Assembly: GCA_016296285.1 (NCBI GenBank)
Contig: JAEDJP010000047.1
Coordinates: 1-9,625 of the forward strand
Length of the DNA: 9,625 nt
Origin: Bacilli bacterium
GTDB taxonomy: Bacteria > Bacillota_I > Bacilli_A > RFN20 > CAG-826
Direction of reading: 5' to 3'
The notes beneath the pieces were generated by a model. It had not been told where the DNA came from and did no database searches. It worked only from the letters and a program-made list of their open reading frames with translations. The position numbers were made by a program, and so were the translations under genes. The first letter of the stretch is position 1, and each line of letters opens with the position of its first letter. Below, one piece after another: positions 6,415 to 9,625 of this stretch.

Positions 6415-8712
6415 ATGAAACCCCAAAACCATTTCGATCCCGCGAAGTCCGAGTTTATCCTCGAGGACATGCATCCCGCCAGGCCTTGGCTCAATTATCT
6501 ATGGAACGATGAGGTCGTCGCGAGCACCGACCAATTCGGGAACGGCTTTGCCTGAACGCAACATGGGACCAAGCGGAGGGATCTTGAATCCGGGACGAGG
6601 AACGTTTACGTCTTCGACCGGGATTCCAAAGAACTTTATAGCGCAACCCGCAACCATCGCGATCTGCCTTTTGATTCCCATAAGGCCATCGTCGGCCTGG
6701 GCTATCACCAAGTCGTATCTTCCTATCAAGGGCTCGAAGTCACGTTCACGATCCTCGTCCCGACTTCCGGCATGAGGATCCTCTATCGCATCGAGGCGAA
6801 GAACGTCTCGGAAAAGAAGAAGGACGTCACGTTGATTTTCGAGAACGAACCACGTCCTGCTTTGTCTTGGCATGACGCCTATGGGGAAGCGCATGCAAAC
6901 GGCAAGAGCATCGTCTATTCCCATGTCGGGTACCGCGTCGCAAGCGACCTTGGCTATCTCGCCCTCTCTTCGAGCGATATTCCCTCGGGTTTCGAGACAT
7001 CCTATGCCCGCCTCTTCGGGGTCTATGGCTCTCCCGAGATGCCTAAGGGAGGATTAAAGAGAGGCGCCCTTTCCTGCCAAGGGGATGAATTCGAGGGCCA
7101 TTACGTCGGGGCGTTCTCGTATTCTTTGTCTCTTGCCCCCGGGGAGAAGAAAGACATCCGTCTTGGCTTAGCGACCGCGGAAAGCGAGGATGCGGCGATC
7201 GATGCTTCTTCAAGCGCGCTTTCCGAAGATGCGTTCCAAGCGGAATGGGATGCCATCATCGCGAAGGAACGTTCCTCCCATTCCCGGTTCCAGGTCCATT
7301 CGAGCGACGAGATCCTCAACGCCCAGGTCAATACGTGGCTCAAAAGGCAAATCTCCCTTGGCAAGAACTGGGGCAGGCTTTATGGCAAGGGATTCCGCGA
7401 CGTCTTGCAGGACATCACCTCCTTTGCATCCCTTGATCCCAAAGCCGCGAAAAAGCAGCTCACGCACGCGCTCGCGCATCAATATGAAGATGGGAACCCC
7501 ATCCGCATGTTCGAGCCAAATTTCCATTATCCCTATCAAGATGGCGCCCCTTGGATCCCGATGGCCGTCCTCTCCCTCGTGAACGAAACCGGGGATGCTT
7601 CCTATCTCCAAGAAGAGATCCCCTATCTCAAAGGCGTGTCCAAGGATTCCTATTCCCTCGTCGACGCTTATGTCGAAGAACCGTATGAATCCTCGACTTC
7701 CGGCACCGTCCTCGACCATGTTTTGCGCGGGATGGATTACCTGACCACAACGCTCGGAGAGCATGGTCTCGTCCTTTGGGGCGGGGGAGACTGGAACGAT
7801 TCGATCAACGCGGCAGGGTTAGAAGGCAAGGGGGAATCCGTGTGGCTAAGTCTTGCGACCCTCAAGGCATTAAAGGAAACGATCGCCCTCCTAAACATCG
7901 TTCATGACGAAGATAACATCGCCCGCATGGAAGAAAAGGCCAAGGCCCTCGAGGCGAATATTTTGAAGCACGGCCTTGTCGATGGCCATTTCATCTATGG
8001 CATCAACGACGAAGGCAAGGTTTTGGGAGGAAAGGAACGCATTTTTCTCAACCCCCAGTCCTTCGCGGTCCTATCGATGATCGGGAATCCAGAAACCCGC
8101 GAAAGGGCGATGGATCAAATCGAGGAACGCTGTTCCTGCGAATACCGTTACATGCAATGCGCCCCCTCGATGGACAAGGGCGATCCCCATATCGGGAGGG
8201 CGTCCTATTTCCAGAAGGGCCTCGTCGAGAATGGCTCGGTCTATCTTCACGGCGTCGCCTTCAAGATGGTCGCGGACGCGCTTCTCAAGCGTCCCGAGGC
8301 CTTGTACGCGGATTACCGCAAAATCCGTTTCGATAACCCGGCGAATCCCCAAAACGGGATGGAACCCTATGCCTTCTCGAACATGATGATGGGCCCCGAG
8401 TCGAAATATCGCAAAGGCGAGGCTCCCATGAGCTGGATCACCGGCACCGCGGGCTGGGTCTATCGCGCCCTCACGGAATACATGCTCGGGGTGCGCCCGA
8501 CCTTCGAGGGACTCGTCGTCGACCCATGCCTCCCCAAGGATTTTGGCAGGGCCTCGATGACCCGCGTGTTCCGGAATCGAACCTACGAAATCGCCTATAT
8601 CCCTTCCAAGGACAAAGAAGGGACCTATGTCGAGGGCCAACGGGTCGATATCCTTCCCCTTGGCAAGGAAGGGGACCATATCGAAGTCACCGTCTATTAT
8701 CCTTCAAAGTAG
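6415..8712 (+). CDS. GH94-type glycoside phosphorylase with in-frame TGA at codon 47
   Basis: Enzymes of this family split a beta-linked disaccharide or oligosaccharide with phosphate, giving a sugar 1-phosphate. The full frame is 765 codons, close to the usual 780-820. It opens like relatives (HFD, then RPWLNYLWND at 23-32). It keeps the general-acid motif GGDWND (457-462), the phosphate-site SWITGTAGW (673-681) and the closing VVDPCLP (about 701-707). Substrate specificity cannot be read from this. AAGGA at 6405-6409, 5 bases before the ATG, fixes the start. Codon 47 (6553-6555) is TGA in FGNGFA-TGA-TQHG, where cellobiose phosphorylases have an aromatic residue (GGYSFY). Twelve other Trp codons in the gene are TGG. 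If TGA is a stop, only 46 residues are made; reinitiation at the ATG at 6772 would give 646 residues lacking the start of the N-terminal beta-sandwich. Stop is TAG. Codon use is somewhat less GC-biased than in the upstream operon. Confidence 0.88.
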
Positions 8713-8748
8713 CAAAGGCGCCCTAAGGTTAATTCTCTGAGGCCCTAG

Positions 8749-8770
8749 AATTCGATTTCATCGGGTTTTT
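8749..8770 (+). terminator. Probable terminator after the phosphorylase gene
   Basis: AATTCGAT (8749-8756) pairs with ATCGGGTT (8760-8767) around a TTC loop, with two G-U pairs, and runs into TTTTT (8766-8770). It is weaker than the ppa terminator. An overlapping alternative stem, AATTCT (8731-8736) with AGAATT (8747-8752), competes with it. It begins 36 bases after the stop. Confidence 0.5.
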
Positions 8771-8928
8771 GAACCTTTTTCGCCTTCGGGAGTCGGGAAA
8801 TCACACCAAATTCGGGTCGGCGATAACCCAACCTATTTTCTCGTCGAAGATATGCCCGCCTTTGATCTTCGCATCGGAATGCCGATTCGTTGACGTTTGT
8901 CATTATCTGAGTGAGCCCATTAAGGTTG

Positions 8929-9032
8929 CTTGATTGACAAATGTTATTCATTCAATAATCAAATAAATATTGACAAATATGAAAAATATCGATGAAAAAA
9001 ACGCGAAAAAGCAAAAAAATCTTGATTGACAA
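8929..9032 (+). repeat. TTGACA-containing direct repeats upstream of the last gene
   Basis: CTTGATTGACAA occurs exactly at 8929-8940 and 9021-9032. ATTGACAAAT occurs exactly at 8933-8942 and 8969-8978. Thus three copies of TTGACA lie at 8934, 8970 and 9026. They may be regulator sites, or spare -35 elements; only the third has a reasonable -10 at proper spacing. Confidence 0.45.
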
Positions 9033-9053
9033 TATTCTGTTTGCCTTTACATT
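9026..9053 (+). promoter_or_regulatory. Promoter of the last gene
   Basis: A perfect TTGACA (9026-9031) is followed after 16 bases by TACATT (9048-9053), a 4-of-6 match to the -10 consensus. The expected transcription start, about 7 bases past the -10, falls at or next to the A of the ATG at 9060, which would make the message leaderless or nearly so. Confidence 0.5.
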
Positions 9054-9059
9054 AGGTGT

Positions 9060-9625
9060 ATGAACACCTTGATTTTCACCATTTCGCTGGCCTTGGCGAA
9101 CGTCCAGGGCTTGGCGCGAAACGACCCGGCCATCCTGCGGGAGATCGAGGATGTCGTCTCGGCTCTCAATCGCGAGGGACTCGCCTCCTTCGCGGGCGGA
9201 GGCGTCGAGTCCTACAGAGCCGTCCAGGACGAAGAAAGCAACCCCCTGTTCTTCGTCGACCTCGAGGGATCGAACGGCTATCTCCTCTTCGATGGCGAAA
9301 GCACCTTGCTGTCCTGGAAGGACGAGGGCGACTATCCTGGCGTCCGGGAAGCCATCGGCTCGGTCACGTATTCCCTCGGCGGCTTCTTCGGCGATAGTGG
9401 CGAGGCGATCCGGCCGGTGCTGGCGGAAACGTCCGACGAGCCGGTCGGGGAAATCGGAACTGTCGGCGCTCAATATGCTCAGTATATCGAATACAGCCAA
9501 ATTGATTCCATGCTCGCGACGAAGTATTCCGGCTATTCTTGGTCGCTCGAGTCAAGCGGGAAACTTCCGCTCCTCGCATCTGGGGTGAATAGCGGAGGTT
9601 ATTTGCAGACTACCGAATCGATTTA
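9060..9625 (+). CDS. Secreted protein of unknown function, 3' end outside the window
   Basis: The frame is open from the ATG at 9060 to the window edge: 188 codons and no stop. Residues 4-13 (LIFTISLALA) are hydrophobic and followed by a possible signal-peptidase site, but there is no basic residue before them, which is unusual for a signal peptide. From about residue 20 the chain is soluble and acidic. SNPLFFVDLEG followed by NGYLLFDGESTLLSW recalls the beta-sheet pro-domain of streptopain-type secreted proteases; this is a weak impression, and any catalytic domain would be past the edge. No proper Shine-Dalgarno precedes the ATG: AGGTG (9054-9058) is only one base away. An alternative start at 8979 is open only if the TGA at 9027-9029 is read through. 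Codon use includes more G-ending codons than the other genes. Confidence 0.68.
   Translation, partial: MNTLIFTISLALANVQGLARNDPAILREIEDVVSALNREGLASFAGGGVESYRAVQDEESNPLFFVDLEGSNGYLLFDGESTLLSWKDEGDYPGVREAIGSVTYSLGGFFGDSGEAIRPVLAETSDEPVGEIGTVGAQYAQYIEYSQIDSMLATKYSGYSWSLESSGKLPLLASGVNSGGYLQTTESI

Larger units (their letters stand above)
8771..9059. other. Intergenic region ending in an AT-rich island
   Basis: No convincing gene lies here. The first part (to about 8928) is of intermediate composition and holds two small dyads: ATCGG-AATG-CCGAT (8874-8887) and TGAC-GTTT-GTCA (8891-8902). From 8929 it turns sharply AT-rich, with 29 G or C in the 120 bases 8941-9060. The minus-strand frame across 8745-8951 has no codon bias, ribosome-binding site or family resemblance and is left out. 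Confidence 0.55.

Noticed and set aside
6108..6512. Plus-strand frame from a TTG across the intergenic region into the phosphorylase gene
   Set aside because: It starts inside the palindrome, has no ribosome-binding site or codon bias, and overlaps the well-supported 6415 start in another frame.
6553..6555. Selenocysteine at the in-frame TGA
   Set aside because: Phosphorylases of this family use no selenocysteine, the position is an aromatic one, and I see no obvious selenocysteine-insertion hairpin directly after the codon.
8745..8951. Minus-strand frame of 68 codons in the last intergenic region
   Set aside because: It has no codon bias, no ribosome-binding site and no family resemblance, and it overlaps the probable terminator.

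Overview
The window is a GC-rich stretch of a bacterial chromosome with a strong preference for C-ending codons. Proteins and ribosome-binding sites look like Bacillota/Mycoplasmatota (for example uncultured gut Bacilli): good AAGGAG Shine-Dalgarno sequences, a short-signal lipoprotein, a LysR regulator and a compact family I pyrophosphatase. The taxonomic placement is inference; there is no rRNA or tRNA in the window.

Layout. A LysR-type regulator (68-955, minus) is transcribed divergently from a tightly spaced set of four plus-strand genes: a lipoprotein (1103-1876), a large multi-pass membrane protein with an alpha/beta hydrolase domain (1889-4267), a malic enzyme (4286-5458) and a soluble inorganic pyrophosphatase (5461-6000). 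A rho-independent terminator at 6006-6042 closes this set. Gaps between the four genes are 12, 18 and 2 bases, so one transcript is likely. The divergent control region (956-1102) holds three perfect dyads in a row; the one nearest lysR has the T-N11-A form expected of a LysR box.

After 372 bases without a convincing gene, which carry a nested palindrome, comes a glycoside phosphorylase of the GH94 (cellobiose/chitobiose phosphorylase) type at 6415-8712. Its frame is intact for 765 codons except for one in-frame TGA at codon 47. That codon falls where relatives have an aromatic residue. The other six complete genes or gene ends stop with TAA or TAG, none with TGA. This leaves two readings: TGA is read as Trp in this organism, or a single nonsense change has hit the gene.

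The right end is an AT-rich island (29 G/C in the 120 bases 8941-9060) with repeated TTGACA-containing motifs. It leads into a secreted protein that starts at about 9060 and runs off the window.

Functionally, malic enzyme makes pyruvate and reducing power, pyrophosphatase pulls biosynthetic reactions forward, and the phosphorylase would yield a sugar 1-phosphate from an oligosaccharide: ordinary carbon metabolism. The roles of the lipoprotein, the membrane hydrolase and the last secreted protein are not known. I see no CRISPR array, phage, insertion sequence or defence system.
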